From: CAYYYP01 sp964475985
GTDB taxonomy: Bacteria; Bdellovibrionota; UBA1018; CAYHWW01
Length of the DNA stretch: 55,385 nt
NCBI GenBank assembly: GCA_964475985.1
Contig: CAYYYP010000020.1
Coordinates: 1 to 55,385 of the forward strand
Direction: 5' to 3'
The notes below the pieces were generated by a model, which saw only the letters and a list, made by a program, of their open reading frames with translations, was not told the origin of the DNA and searched no databases. Shown piece by piece: positions 1 through 8,077 of the stretch (positions are counted from its first letter, which is position 1; each line of letters begins with the position of its first letter). The translations under genes were made by a program, and so were the position numbers.

Positions 1-191
1 CTAGGCGCAAACCTCTACCGTCTTCTAAACCCAAGACCCGGTGCAACCTAGCACCAAAAATCCCCGACTAACTGTGAACCGAGATCGGTATCCAGAACCC
101 CGAAACCAGCAGCCGGTGCCCTGTAAAACAGTGAACAGTACCCAGAATCCCAGCTCCCAGTAAAACCAGTGCCCGGTGAACCAGTTCCCTG
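1..191. repeat. Degenerate intergenic repeat tract, no gene seen
   Basis: No convincing coding frame is present. From about 60 to 190 the sequence is built of loosely repeated short units of the type CCCAGT, CCGGTG, CCCTGT and AACCAGT, which give the tract a patterned, C-rich look on this strand. It lies just downstream of the O-antigen-ligase-like gene, which runs on the minus strand. The units are too degenerate to define a fixed period by eye. Confidence 0.4.
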
Positions 192-1577
192 TCACCCAAC
201 CTCCCCCATCCCCTTCCTCCCCCCATAAACCCTCATCAAAAACGCCACGACAAAAGCTTCCTGATGCAAAACTTTAGCATCCCAAAAGTTCGTTTGGGTC
301 AGGCCATTGATATGCAAATAAATCCAACCCAAAAATAAACCTAACCCAGCGACCCTGATCCATGGCGTTTTAGCATCGCGAAAACAGCGCCAAGCCATGA
401 ACATGACGAACCCCATCCACGCAAGAAATGCAATGAGCCCTAAAGTTCCCGTGGTTGCCCACTGATCTAAAAAATTATTATGGGCATGGGAATGAAAACC
501 CTGCGGACGATTGAGTCCAAACGGAGAACCCGGATCGGTATCCTTAAAAGCATAGGAGAGATCTGAATTGTGGTGCCAACCCACCCCGAACCACGGAAAC
601 TGGCGAATCATTTCTAGGTTAGCTTTATAAACTAAATAACGATCATTTATAGTGCCCACTCCCTCAAACCGCGTACGTACGGTTTCGGTTTGGAAGCCAA
701 ATAGAATTCCTAACAGAACGGCTAGCAGCAGGATCCTTCGGGTCCAGCCCTTAAGCGCCAAGAAAGCCATGAGCAACGCCGTTACCGGAAGCGCCCCCCA
801 CGCGATCTTGGAATAGGAAAACAGATGGGCCATCACGACTACTAAACTCGAAAGGCCTAGCAAAAAAGCTCGTTTTAAATTCTCGCCCCGAAAGCGCCCC
901 TTGGTAATGAAAAACGAAAAAGCCGCGAGCAAACACCACGTAGGAAAACCAAAGAGGGCCACAAAACTCAGATGAAAACCAGTAAACCCCGTGGCGTGGA
1001 AAAGGCCTCGGAAATTTTCTTCCGGTTGTTCTAACGGTTTATAGATTGGAAAATAATGCTGAACGCACGCAAAAACGCCCAAGAGCACGGCCGCAAAAAG
1101 CCAAATGAAAAAAATGCGACGCATTTGCCGCAATTGTAAAAAATTAAAAACGCCTAAAAGAATAAACGGAAAAAAAATATGCCAGAGCTTAGCGAGATCC
1201 CTTCCCCAATCAATTTTGGGTCGCACACCAAAAAACTCAAGCCCTGACCATTGAGCCCAAACCAGCGACCAAACGCACGCCACGGCCAATGCGCAGGTGG
1301 ACAGAAAAAAATTTCTCCTAAGCCTCAAGGTCTCAGGTTCATCCCGGAAGATTTCCGCGGGCTGCGTGCCTGGCCCATTCCGCAAGTAACCAAGGGTAAG
1401 CCACACCAGAAATACCAATCCTGCCCCGATACTCATGACCGCCATGGGCCCATAAACCGCAAGGGCCGCCACCACCGCCGCCGAAAACGCCAGTCGATTA
1501 GCCAAACTATTATGCTTTATAGATTCGGGTGATGGACCGCTCACGGCTGTAGCGCTCGAAAAGATCTGTGCATTCAT
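192..1577 (-). CDS. O-antigen ligase-like (Wzy_C family) polytopic membrane protein
   Basis: The protein is 461 residues with about ten hydrophobic segments over its whole length. A larger polar loop at roughly residues 300-375 contains ERGVGTxNDRYL-like and HSHAHNNFLDQWATTGTLGL sequences. The HNxFL motif after a long periplasmic loop, followed by more membrane helices, is typical of the Wzy_C/WaaL family, which moves polysaccharide from an undecaprenyl carrier to a lipid A core or polymerises O-units. The exact substrate cannot be told. The ATG at 1577 has a GAGGT-like ribosome site 12 bases upstream, so the gene overlaps the end of the HD-domain gene by 68 bases in another frame. A later TTG at 1505 is possible but has no visible ribosome site. 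Confidence 0.75.
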   Translation of the reverse strand: MNAQIFSSATAVSGPSPESIKHNSLANRLAFSAAVVAALAVYGPMAVMSIGAGLVFLVWLTLGYLRNGPGTQPAEIFRDEPETLRLRRNFFLSTCALAVACVWSLVWAQWSGLEFFGVRPKIDWGRDLAKLWHIFFPFILLGVFNFLQLRQMRRIFFIWLFAAVLLGVFACVQHYFPIYKPLEQPEENFRGLFHATGFTGFHLSFVALFGFPTWCLLAAFSFFITKGRFRGENLKRAFLLGLSSLVVVMAHLFSYSKIAWGALPVTALLMAFLALKGWTRRILLLAVLLGILFGFQTETVRTRFEGVGTINDRYLVYKANLEMIRQFPWFGVGWHHNSDLSYAFKDTDPGSPFGLNRPQGFHSHAHNNFLDQWATTGTLGLIAFLAWMGFVMFMAWRCFRDAKTPWIRVAGLGLFLGWIYLHINGLTQTNFWDAKVLHQEAFVVAFLMRVYGGRKGMGEVG

Positions 1578-2814
1578 GAATGGGAATGTACCTCGCCTCC
1601 CCCCAGTGCGGATCGTACTTCACGTAAATGGGAAGTTCGTCATCATGCCTTGAGTATTTTGAAAGCTCACCGGTCGTGGTCTTCACTATGTAGTCTGTCT
1701 TACTTGCCTCAAGTTGACGAATGATTTCTCGGAGCTGATCCTCCTGCTCCTTCTTGAAGATTTCACCTTGGGGAATGCCTGAGTGAAACTCCACCATCAT
1801 GCGGTAAGGATTTTTATGGTAGATGCGTCGCGCCCAATCATTCTCTGAGCGCGAAAGATGGGTGTACAAATGATAATCGTCGTAAAAGATGTATTTCTCA
1901 ACATCTGCCGGAATCGAGTAATCACAATCGGGAGCTTGCAAATAGCGCCCGAGCATTTCGTCAAAAATGACGCATTTGTGGTGAAAATATACCATGAGGA
2001 ACATGTGAAACCGAGAAATCAAAAAATCATCAAAGGTATAAAGCGCTTTATGGCCAATCGCTAAATAACAACTTCCGTTGCGCACGTGATGCGTAAGGTT
2101 CGTGAGCAACCAAGCCAAATCAAACTTACCGTAGGAGACGCCGGCGTAAAACGAATCCCTCGGCAAATAATCCATGCGGTCCACATCGATCTCACTGGAA
2201 ACGAGCTGATGCATGATGGGCAAGTAATCGACTCCACCTACCGTAAAAAAATCATCTGCCGGCATGAGCTCAGGCTTCAGAATGCGCGCAATATGAAAGG
2301 GCTCAATGCCTAAGTAACCCAACGCCCGCTTAAGGGTTGGCGTAAGCGAACTCTGCAAAATAATTTTCAGCGTATAGTCTTCGTGATTGGCCTGGCGGTT
2401 TTCCGGCTCCGTCGTAAACGTACCATCAACTAATTTTGTTGTTAGACCCAGGCCAAGTTCGTGCAGGGCCGGCATGGCGAATTCCGTGGTATGGCTTAAG
2501 GGCCCGTGCCCCACATCGTGCAACAAAGCCGCTGCCCTCAGGGCTGAGCGCAACCTTAGATAAGCTTCCGGAAACCGTGACGCTAAGGACGGCCCTTTTT
2601 CCACCATGAATGCTGAGTCAAAGGCGATGCCCGCTAAATGCATGGCCCCTACGCTATGGATGAAACGATTGTGCGTTGCGCCCGGGTAGGAATTCTCCCC
2701 GAACCCAAGTTGTTTGATATTGCGCAACCGTTGGAAGAACGGAGCATTGACGATCATCGCTTCGGCTTTGGAAATTTCTATCGAACCATGAATAACGTCA
2801 CGCAATTCCATCAC
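1510..2814 (-). CDS. HD-superfamily phosphohydrolase (dGTPase-like, COG1078 type)
   Basis: The protein is 434 residues. His53 in RFIHSVG, the pair His99-Asp100 in LLHDVGHGPLSHTTE, and a later Asp in a SEIDVDRMDYLPRD stretch form the metal-binding HD set. This layout is characteristic of COG1078 proteins, which are related to dGTP triphosphohydrolases and SAMHD1. The substrate (dNTP or another phosphoester) is not determined by the sequence. There is no signal peptide, so it is probably cytoplasmic. Two ATG codons stand side by side at the start. The gene is divergent from the deoxyhypusine-synthase-like gene, with about 70 bases between them, and its 3' end overlaps the next gene. Confidence 0.85.
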   Translation of the reverse strand: MMELRDVIHGSIEISKAEAMIVNAPFFQRLRNIKQLGFGENSYPGATHNRFIHSVGAMHLAGIAFDSAFMVEKGPSLASRFPEAYLRLRSALRAAALLHDVGHGPLSHTTEFAMPALHELGLGLTTKLVDGTFTTEPENRQANHEDYTLKIILQSSLTPTLKRALGYLGIEPFHIARILKPELMPADDFFTVGGVDYLPIMHQLVSSEIDVDRMDYLPRDSFYAGVSYGKFDLAWLLTNLTHHVRNGSCYLAIGHKALYTFDDFLISRFHMFLMVYFHHKCVIFDEMLGRYLQAPDCDYSIPADVEKYIFYDDYHLYTHLSRSENDWARRIYHKNPYRMMVEFHSGIPQGEIFKKEQEDQLREIIRQLEASKTDYIVKTTTGELSKYSRHDDELPIYVKYDPHWGEARYIPIHECTDLFERYSRERSITRIYKA

Positions 2815-2883
2815 GACTCCAGAGGTCCCAAGCTACCCAAAAAGAGATGCGTCATGCAAACACTTCCAGTATAGAAAGAAATC

Positions 2884-4035
2884 ATGAGCAAAAAAAGCAA
2901 GTCCCCCTCCCCATCGCTACTCAAGGGCCGCCGCATCCTTCCCAAGGGAATCCGGGCCAAAATGACGGTGAAGCAACTCATCGACGATTGTTTCAAGGCC
3001 TATAACGCGGCAAGGCTCCAGGAAGCTTGTGAGATATTCACCACTAAAATTCTGAAACCCAATGTCACCGTGGGCATGAGCCTCACCGGTGCACTCACGC
3101 CGGCGGGAATTGGCGGTTCGTGCATCATTCCACTTATGAAGGCAGGGTTTGTAGATTGGATCATCAGCACCGGCGCAAATCTTTATCACGATGCCCACTT
3201 TGGACTCAATTTGAAGCTCGTTCAGGGAAAACCAAACCTTGATGATCGCATTCTGCGCGATGAAGGCATCATCCGAATTTACGATGTCCTTTTTGATTAC
3301 GACGTTTTGCTTTCTACTGATGAGTTTTTCCGGACCATCATTCAGCAACCAGAATTCCAACGCACCATGTCCACGGCGGATTTCCATTACCTGTGTGGAA
3401 AGTACCTTGCCGCTAGGGAAGACGCGCTTGGTGTGAAAGACACTTGCATCCTTACAACGGCTTATCGCCTGGGCGTTCCGCTTTATGTGAGCTCGCCCGG
3501 TGACTCCTCCATTGGAATGAACGTTGCCGCAATGGCTTTGCGTGGTTCGCGTTTAAGCATTGATGTCAATCGTGACGTCAATGAGACGGCGGCGTTAGTG
3601 TACAATGCAAAAAAATCGAACGGTAAAAGTGCGGTTTTCATCTGCGGGGGTGGTTCGCCAAAAAACTTCCTTCTGCAAACTGAACCACAAATTCAAGAGG
3701 TCCTAGGCCTAGCTGAAAAAGGCCATGACTTCTTTTTGCAAATGACCGATGCCAGGCCCGATACGGGCGGCCTTTCTGGTGCAACGCCCAGTGAAGCCGT
3801 AAGCTGGGGGAAAATCGACCCGAATCAGTTGCCGGATACTGCGGTCATTTACTGCGATACCACCATTGCACTTCCGCTCATGACGGCTTACGCCCTTGAA
3901 GCATCAAAACCCAGACCATTAAAAAAGCTCTATTTAAAGAAAGATGAGCTCCTCAAGCGCATGCAAGAAGTTTATCTGGCCAGGGTAGCAAAACAGGAAA
4001 AAGAAAAAGTCGGACGAAAGCGAACTAAAGCTTAA
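2884..4035 (+). CDS. Deoxyhypusine synthase-like protein (SpeY-type, possible homospermidine synthase)
   Basis: The protein is 383 residues. It shows the family landmarks: an N-terminal TGALTPAG and STGANLYHD region (residues 68-103) for NAD binding, GGGSPKNF (255-262) with Lys260 aligned to the catalytic Lys of eukaryotic deoxyhypusine synthase, and SGATPSEAVSWGK (298-310). In eukaryotes and archaea the enzyme moves a butylamine group from spermidine to eIF5A. Bacteria lack eIF5A, and some bacterial relatives make homospermidine. Because the Lys is kept, an aminobutyl-transfer activity on a small amine is the likeliest role here; this is inference. The tail (about residues 365-383) is Lys/Arg-rich. 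The gene stands alone, divergent from the HD gene. Confidence 0.85.
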   Translation: MSKKSKSPSPSLLKGRRILPKGIRAKMTVKQLIDDCFKAYNAARLQEACEIFTTKILKPNVTVGMSLTGALTPAGIGGSCIIPLMKAGFVDWIISTGANLYHDAHFGLNLKLVQGKPNLDDRILRDEGIIRIYDVLFDYDVLLSTDEFFRTIIQQPEFQRTMSTADFHYLCGKYLAAREDALGVKDTCILTTAYRLGVPLYVSSPGDSSIGMNVAAMALRGSRLSIDVNRDVNETAALVYNAKKSNGKSAVFICGGGSPKNFLLQTEPQIQEVLGLAEKGHDFFLQMTDARPDTGGLSGATPSEAVSWGKIDPNQLPDTAVIYCDTTIALPLMTAYALEASKPRPLKKLYLKKDELLKRMQEVYLARVAKQEKEKVGRKRTKA

Positions 4036-4047
4036 CCGGAATTCAGA

Positions 4048-4099
4048 AGGTAAGGCGGGTTCGGAGATTGATGAAAATCGTCCGAACCCTCGCCTACCT
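4048..4099. terminator. Hairpin between convergent genes
   Basis: An inverted repeat pairs AGGTAAGGCGGGTTCGGA (4048-4065) with TCCGAACCCTCGCCTACCT (4081-4099), with two small bulges and a 15-base loop. It lies between the stop codons of two convergent genes, as expected for a bidirectional terminator. There is no clear T-run. Confidence 0.5.
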
Positions 4100-4124
4100 C
4101 AGAATCTCGTTCCTAAGCTTAGAC

Positions 4125-4499
4125 TTATTCTTCTTCGCTTGAAGAACCGCGGCCAAAGGGAGAGGGCGTACGGCTTGAACCCATGAGGCCAGAACCTAGT
4201 ACTGCGCCCGCTACACCGCCAGCAAGGCCGGAAAGGATTTGTGAAGTCTTTTTCGCCGGAGCTTTTTTAGCGGCAGGTTTGCGCGCTGGAGATTTTTTTG
4301 CAGACTTTTTCGCCGCTTTTTTAGGAGCAGACTTTTTTGCTGCTTTCTTAGTATTTTTTTTAGCAGCTTTCTTTGGAGCCTTTTTGGGAGCTTTTTTGCC
4401 ACCTTTAGCTGCTGCTTTTTTTGGAGCAGCTTTTTTTGGAGCAGCTTTTTTCTTAGATTTTGGTTTTGCTTTAGCTTTTGATTTTTTCTTTGTTGCCAT
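4125..4499 (-). CDS. Histone H1-like Lys/Ala/Pro-rich DNA-binding protein
   Basis: The protein is 124 residues. Residues 2-86 are almost only Lys, Ala, Pro and Ser in imperfect KKAAPKK/AKK units, like the C-terminal tail of eukaryotic histone H1 and the bacterial HctB/AlgP-type proteins, which bind and compact DNA. A short glycine-rich hydrophobic stretch follows (ILSGLAGGVAGAVLGSGLMG, about 88-107), and the end is acidic (SSSEEE). The start at 4499 is preceded by a strong GGAGGAG ribosome site. The hydrophobic glycine-zipper-like segment is unusual for a nucleoid protein and could mediate oligomerisation or membrane contact. The reading frame gives a T-rich plus strand. A Phe/Ala-rich frame on the opposite strand is its mirror. 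Confidence 0.75.
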   Translation of the reverse strand: MATKKKSKAKAKPKSKKKAAPKKAAPKKAAAKGGKKAPKKAPKKAAKKNTKKAAKKSAPKKAAKKSAKKSPARKPAAKKAPAKKTSQILSGLAGGVAGAVLGSGLMGSSRTPSPFGRGSSSEEE

Positions 4500-4584
4500 G
4501 GTTTGAGATTCTCCTCCCAGAGAGTTAAAAAAGTTACATAGCTCAATGATGTTAGCAAATGATTTTGCGGAAATTTATGGCTTA

Positions 4585-6765
4585 TTAATATTTCAGAAGC
4601 GGAATATCGTTGAGAGTATCCGGAGAAAATCCGGCTAACGGAACAGCCGCGGCGGGAGAATTGCCCTCGGGAGGATTTTCAAGATTCGAAACGGTCTCAC
4701 CTCCCCGCAATGCAGTTGCAAGGGTTACGATTTTTACGGAATAGCCTTCACGCCTACGGGCGCCAGGCCCCGCGGGCGCAGAAATTACGGCAAAGAGTGG
4801 GTCAGGCCATGAGGTGGCCAGTTCGGCTGGGCTTGAAACTTTTGCGGGTCCTCCGCTTCCTCCGCGAATGGCACCCAGTTCGGAGGCTTTTTTTAGGGGA
4901 TTCGGAATGGCCGCTACATTCATGGAATTCCCATCGTAGCGATTGCCACCGGATTCAAGGCTTGCGAAATAGGCTTCAAGCCCATTCGTTAAACCCGTGC
5001 GCAATACCGACTCGGCGTCACCGCCCGTGTGGGAAACACCAAAGGCTTCATCCAAAATTTGTGAAATTCGTTCTCGCGGTGAAGTGCTGGCGGATTGACC
5101 TAAGGGGTTAAAGGGTGCCCAAAGCCGGTAGGAATTACTGTTACCAGGGTAGCGTTCATAAAATGCGTTGACGCCCCTCAGAGGATCCACGGGAATATTA
5201 TATTTCCCTACCTCAATGGGGTCGGGCCCCAGGGCTACGGCTTCAAAATTCTGAATGGCATCGGTGGATACCGCAAGGCCACCCGCCGTTCCGCCGTTGG
5301 AATTGATGAGGGATTCCATGAAACTTTTGAGTAACCCGCTGTTGGCGTAGGAAAAAGAATCGGAAAATGGCATCACGGGAATTTGTTTTTCCACTGTGGG
5401 ATTTACGGGAGGTGAATTGCCGGCCGGTACGACAAAGTGCGCCGTCGGAATTTGCACGGTTTTCACGAGGCTACTGGGGTCGATGTATGGACCAATCCGG
5501 CTTCCGAAGGGGACCGCTGCGGCATAGGCGGAAATGGTGAAATCTTCTCCGAAAGGATTGAATAATAATTTTGGTTTGGCCGTAAGTTTTACGGCGTAAT
5601 AAACCCTTTTTCCGGATTTTTTGTAGACTCCAAGCGGCAAGCTATTGGGAAGAATGGAGAGCTCGCCTAGCTGCACCGCACAGGCATTCTCATTGAGTTC
5701 TGCGGCCGGCCTCAGCGGAGAAGCTCCTCTAGGATCATTTGGTCCTGAATAAACATAAAATACCGAAACAGGTGAAGGAAATTTAATCTCCTCTAGCTCA
5801 AGGAGGTTCGTACCTTCGGCATTGGCCGCTTGGGGCAAAAGTTCCTCCAGTTTTAGGGATCCGTCCACAAAGATTCCCCAGGTTTCTGCCATAGAAAGAT
5901 TTCCCCTTGCCGTGCGCAGCGCCATGATGGAGCGCTCGACCTGAGCTTGATCGGGCGCGCGGTCCAGGGCGGGGAGTTGGCTTAAGTTTAAAGTACGGCC
6001 AGGTTCATTCACATATTTGCGAAGGGTGTCAATGCGGGCCTTCAAAAGCAGGTTTGAAGGAATTAACCCTATCGGCTGAACCAGCCCACGAATAGAATCC
6101 ATCACGATCATTACGTTAGCGGGGTCGTTGTTGGTGTTATAAAGCCATGAAGTTAAAACCTTCCAATTGATGTTTCCTCGCGCGCCGCAATCCGCGCTTT
6201 GAATGCTAGCGATCCGGGCCAGGGCATCGTTGATGGCGGGGCAAGTCGTATCCGAAATACAGGAAATGGGACGCAGCGTTAAGTTGCGTGCGGTAGAAGC
6301 ATCAAGCTGACAGATATTTCCTTGGCCGGCCCCAATTTGCACACAGACGGCGGGAACGCCAGGAAAGTCATCGCCAGGAGTTGCGCCGGGATTTTTGAAT
6401 GCGTAGTCGGCCTCTAAACTTGCCCGAACCCTTGCGCAGCGCGGGGTTGAGTAGGCGGGGGTTCCCGGAAAACAGCGCTGGTCCTTGTTTCCTAAAACCA
6501 AATATCTCGACATAAAAAGTTTATAGTTCATGCGCATGAGGTAATTCAGATGCGAGATTTGCGTCATGTGCCGGGCTTGGGTTGCAGCACCCGCATACGC
6601 CGCAAGATCCGCCGCGTTTTGGATCTGAATTTTTGCGTGAACCAGAAGGCCCAAATTGATGACGAAAGCAAAAAGCACGAAGGCTGGCAGGAAGGTCATC
6701 ACCATCAGAAGGCTCACTTGACCTTGCCGTTTGGAATTTGGGACGAAGAGACGCAAGCGCTCCAT
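4585..6765 (-). CDS. TadG/TadE-like pseudopilin-type membrane-anchored protein
   Basis: The protein is 726 residues. It opens with a basic stretch and GQVSLLMVMTFLPAFVLF, then a single membrane helix (about 15-45) that continues into HAKIQIQNAADLAAYAGA. That N-terminal pattern is the putative Flp-pilus-assembly TadE/G-like domain (a GxxxLxxA-type helix followed by the conserved AADxAAxAGA). The remaining about 650 residues are predicted to be extracytoplasmic, with scattered cysteines, and have no recognisable domain. Other tad genes are absent from the window, so assembly into a Flp pilus cannot be inferred. It is on the same strand as the histone-like gene, 85 bases upstream of it. Confidence 0.65.
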   Translation of the reverse strand: MERLRLFVPNSKRQGQVSLLMVMTFLPAFVLFAFVINLGLLVHAKIQIQNAADLAAYAGAATQARHMTQISHLNYLMRMNYKLFMSRYLVLGNKDQRCFPGTPAYSTPRCARVRASLEADYAFKNPGATPGDDFPGVPAVCVQIGAGQGNICQLDASTARNLTLRPISCISDTTCPAINDALARIASIQSADCGARGNINWKVLTSWLYNTNNDPANVMIVMDSIRGLVQPIGLIPSNLLLKARIDTLRKYVNEPGRTLNLSQLPALDRAPDQAQVERSIMALRTARGNLSMAETWGIFVDGSLKLEELLPQAANAEGTNLLELEEIKFPSPVSVFYVYSGPNDPRGASPLRPAAELNENACAVQLGELSILPNSLPLGVYKKSGKRVYYAVKLTAKPKLLFNPFGEDFTISAYAAAVPFGSRIGPYIDPSSLVKTVQIPTAHFVVPAGNSPPVNPTVEKQIPVMPFSDSFSYANSGLLKSFMESLINSNGGTAGGLAVSTDAIQNFEAVALGPDPIEVGKYNIPVDPLRGVNAFYERYPGNSNSYRLWAPFNPLGQSASTSPRERISQILDEAFGVSHTGGDAESVLRTGLTNGLEAYFASLESGGNRYDGNSMNVAAIPNPLKKASELGAIRGGSGGPAKVSSPAELATSWPDPLFAVISAPAGPGARRREGYSVKIVTLATALRGGETVSNLENPPEGNSPAAAVPLAGFSPDTLNDIPLLKY

Positions 6766-6858
6766 AGTTTTAATTTATAGACTTATGAATTCAAAGGCTT
6801 GAGAAATCATGAAAACTCCCCCACTCTAGGGCTAAGAGTTCCAGTTTTAGGGGTAAAA

Positions 6859-7206
6859 GTGGGAAAAAAAATCCTGACGCAGGCCAGCAAAGCTACCGCT
6901 TTACGCATTCTTACCGTTTGCGGTTTTTTAATGTTTTTTGTCCTACCTGGCTGCGCCATGATTCATAGTCACAGTGTTTCCAATTATAGCCGCCCGCCAA
7001 AAACTCCGGCAGTTGCCGTCTCCACGGAAGATACGGGTAACGGTTATCTCATGCTCTCGTTACCTAAGCTTGAAAGTGGCGCAAAACTGAAGGCCCTTTG
7101 CCCTGGACGACTTACGGGAGTGGAAACGACGCTCCGAAGCCGCAATTGGTTTTTTCTCGTGCAGGTTTACGAAGAGCGCTCCGAAGGCCTTTGCCTAGGA
7201 AATTGA
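6859..7206 (+). CDS. Small putative lipoprotein
   Basis: I prefer the GTG at 6859, because AGGGG sits five bases upstream; an in-frame TTG at 6799 would add 20 residues. From the GTG the product is 115 residues: a basic start, a hydrophobic stretch and the lipobox LPGC with the acylated Cys at 32. The mature part is about 84 residues with no recognised domain. It is probably anchored in the inner or outer membrane. The gene is divergent from the TadG-like gene. Function unknown. Confidence 0.6.
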   Translation: MGKKILTQASKATALRILTVCGFLMFFVLPGCAMIHSHSVSNYSRPPKTPAVAVSTEDTGNGYLMLSLPKLESGAKLKALCPGRLTGVETTLRSRNWFFLVQVYEERSEGLCLGN

Positions 7207-7398
7207 CACATGTCTTGGAATCGTGTCGCGCGTGACACAGAGGAATGCACGCCCGCGGCTCGCAAGGCCGCTTAAAACTATTTTAAGGGCAATGAAGATG
7301 GCGACGCCGGCCCATGCTGAATTTAAACCGTCCTTTCTGTGGTTAAAAGTTTTGGCCTTCGCTTTGCTTTATCTCTTCTCAAGGAGACGGACACCATC
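7207..7398. other. Intergenic stretch with two short inverted repeats
   Basis: GTGTC-N6-GACAC lies at 7223-7238. CTTAAAA-cta-TTTTAAG lies at 7271-7287, extended by GCC/GGC across a one-base bulge. No T-run follows either, so they may be operators or weak hairpins. No coding frame is convincing here. Confidence 0.35.
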
Positions 7399-7998
7399 AT
7401 GAACTCACCCAGCCGCAAGTTGTTTTCCTACGCCGCCTCCGCTCTTCTGCTCGGTACAGTAAATTTTTTAAGTTTAGAAGCTCTGGCCGAAGTCGCTAAT
7501 TGTCCACAATGCGATGCCTACAACGGTGCTTATTATAATTCAGGAAGCCCTAGAGAAGAACGAGCTGTTCCCTATACGGATGGTATTCCTAATTTTCCTT
7601 TACCCATCGGGCAGAACTTATTGACGAGATTAGACTCTAGTTTATTAAGCCCCAATGCCACCGCCCCTAGCGCGCCAACAGGCATTATGATGCCCCGCGG
7701 GATTACGGGTGATTCAAGTTATCTTTTTACCGAAGCCCCTAAATTAGCCTTCGTAAATTACCCAAGCCTAGAAGCGTTAGCCCAGGCGCAGCAAACTCAA
7801 TATGCCGCAAATTTTCCGGGAAGTGCCCTGACCTCGCTGCAGCGCAGTCTTTACCCCACGACCCTTCTCGGGTTACCATCCGGATGGGCTTGGCGTTCCG
7901 CTGCCGCATTAAATTTTATTCCTTCGCCGCAAGGCTGGACCTCACCGCAAGGTTGGGATAGTAGGTTCCCCGCTGGTGCTTGGCCCAGCATAAATTGA
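7399..7998 (+). CDS. Exported protein of unknown function
   Basis: The ATG at 7399 is chosen because it directly begins a good signal peptide (basic MNSPSRK, hydrophobic core, ALA cut near residue 29-30). An AAGGAG site lies 12 bases upstream. The product is 199 residues. Right after the cut comes a CPQC pair; the rest is rich in Pro, Ser, Ala, Gly and aromatic residues, with a PQGW repeat near the end. I do not recognise the family. It is convergent with the HEAT-like gene across a strong terminator hairpin. Confidence 0.55.
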   Translation: MNSPSRKLFSYAASALLLGTVNFLSLEALAEVANCPQCDAYNGAYYNSGSPREERAVPYTDGIPNFPLPIGQNLLTRLDSSLLSPNATAPSAPTGIMMPRGITGDSSYLFTEAPKLAFVNYPSLEALAQAQQTQYAANFPGSALTSLQRSLYPTTLLGLPSGWAWRSAAALNFIPSPQGWTSPQGWDSRFPAGAWPSIN

Positions 7999-8019
7999 TT
8001 TGAATTAAATTCGTAAGTT

Positions 8020-8066
8020 GGGTGTGGCCCGTTTTAAACCCCCTTCCCCCTAAAACAGCCACACCC
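8020..8066. terminator. Strong bidirectional hairpin terminator
   Basis: GGGTGTGGC (8020-8028) pairs perfectly with GCCACACCC (8058-8066). Inside it GTTTTA (8031-8036) pairs with TAAAAC (8051-8056), giving 15 base pairs around a C-rich 14-base loop. It sits between the convergent genes ending at 7998 and 8078, so it probably terminates both. Confidence 0.75.
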
Positions 8067-8077
8067 GTTCCCTTCTT

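Noticed and set aside
4183..4506. 107-residue Phe/Ala-rich frame on the plus strand
   Set aside because: It is the mirror of the Lys/Ala-rich H1-like gene; poly-Lys codons read backwards give Phe and Leu. It has no ribosome site.
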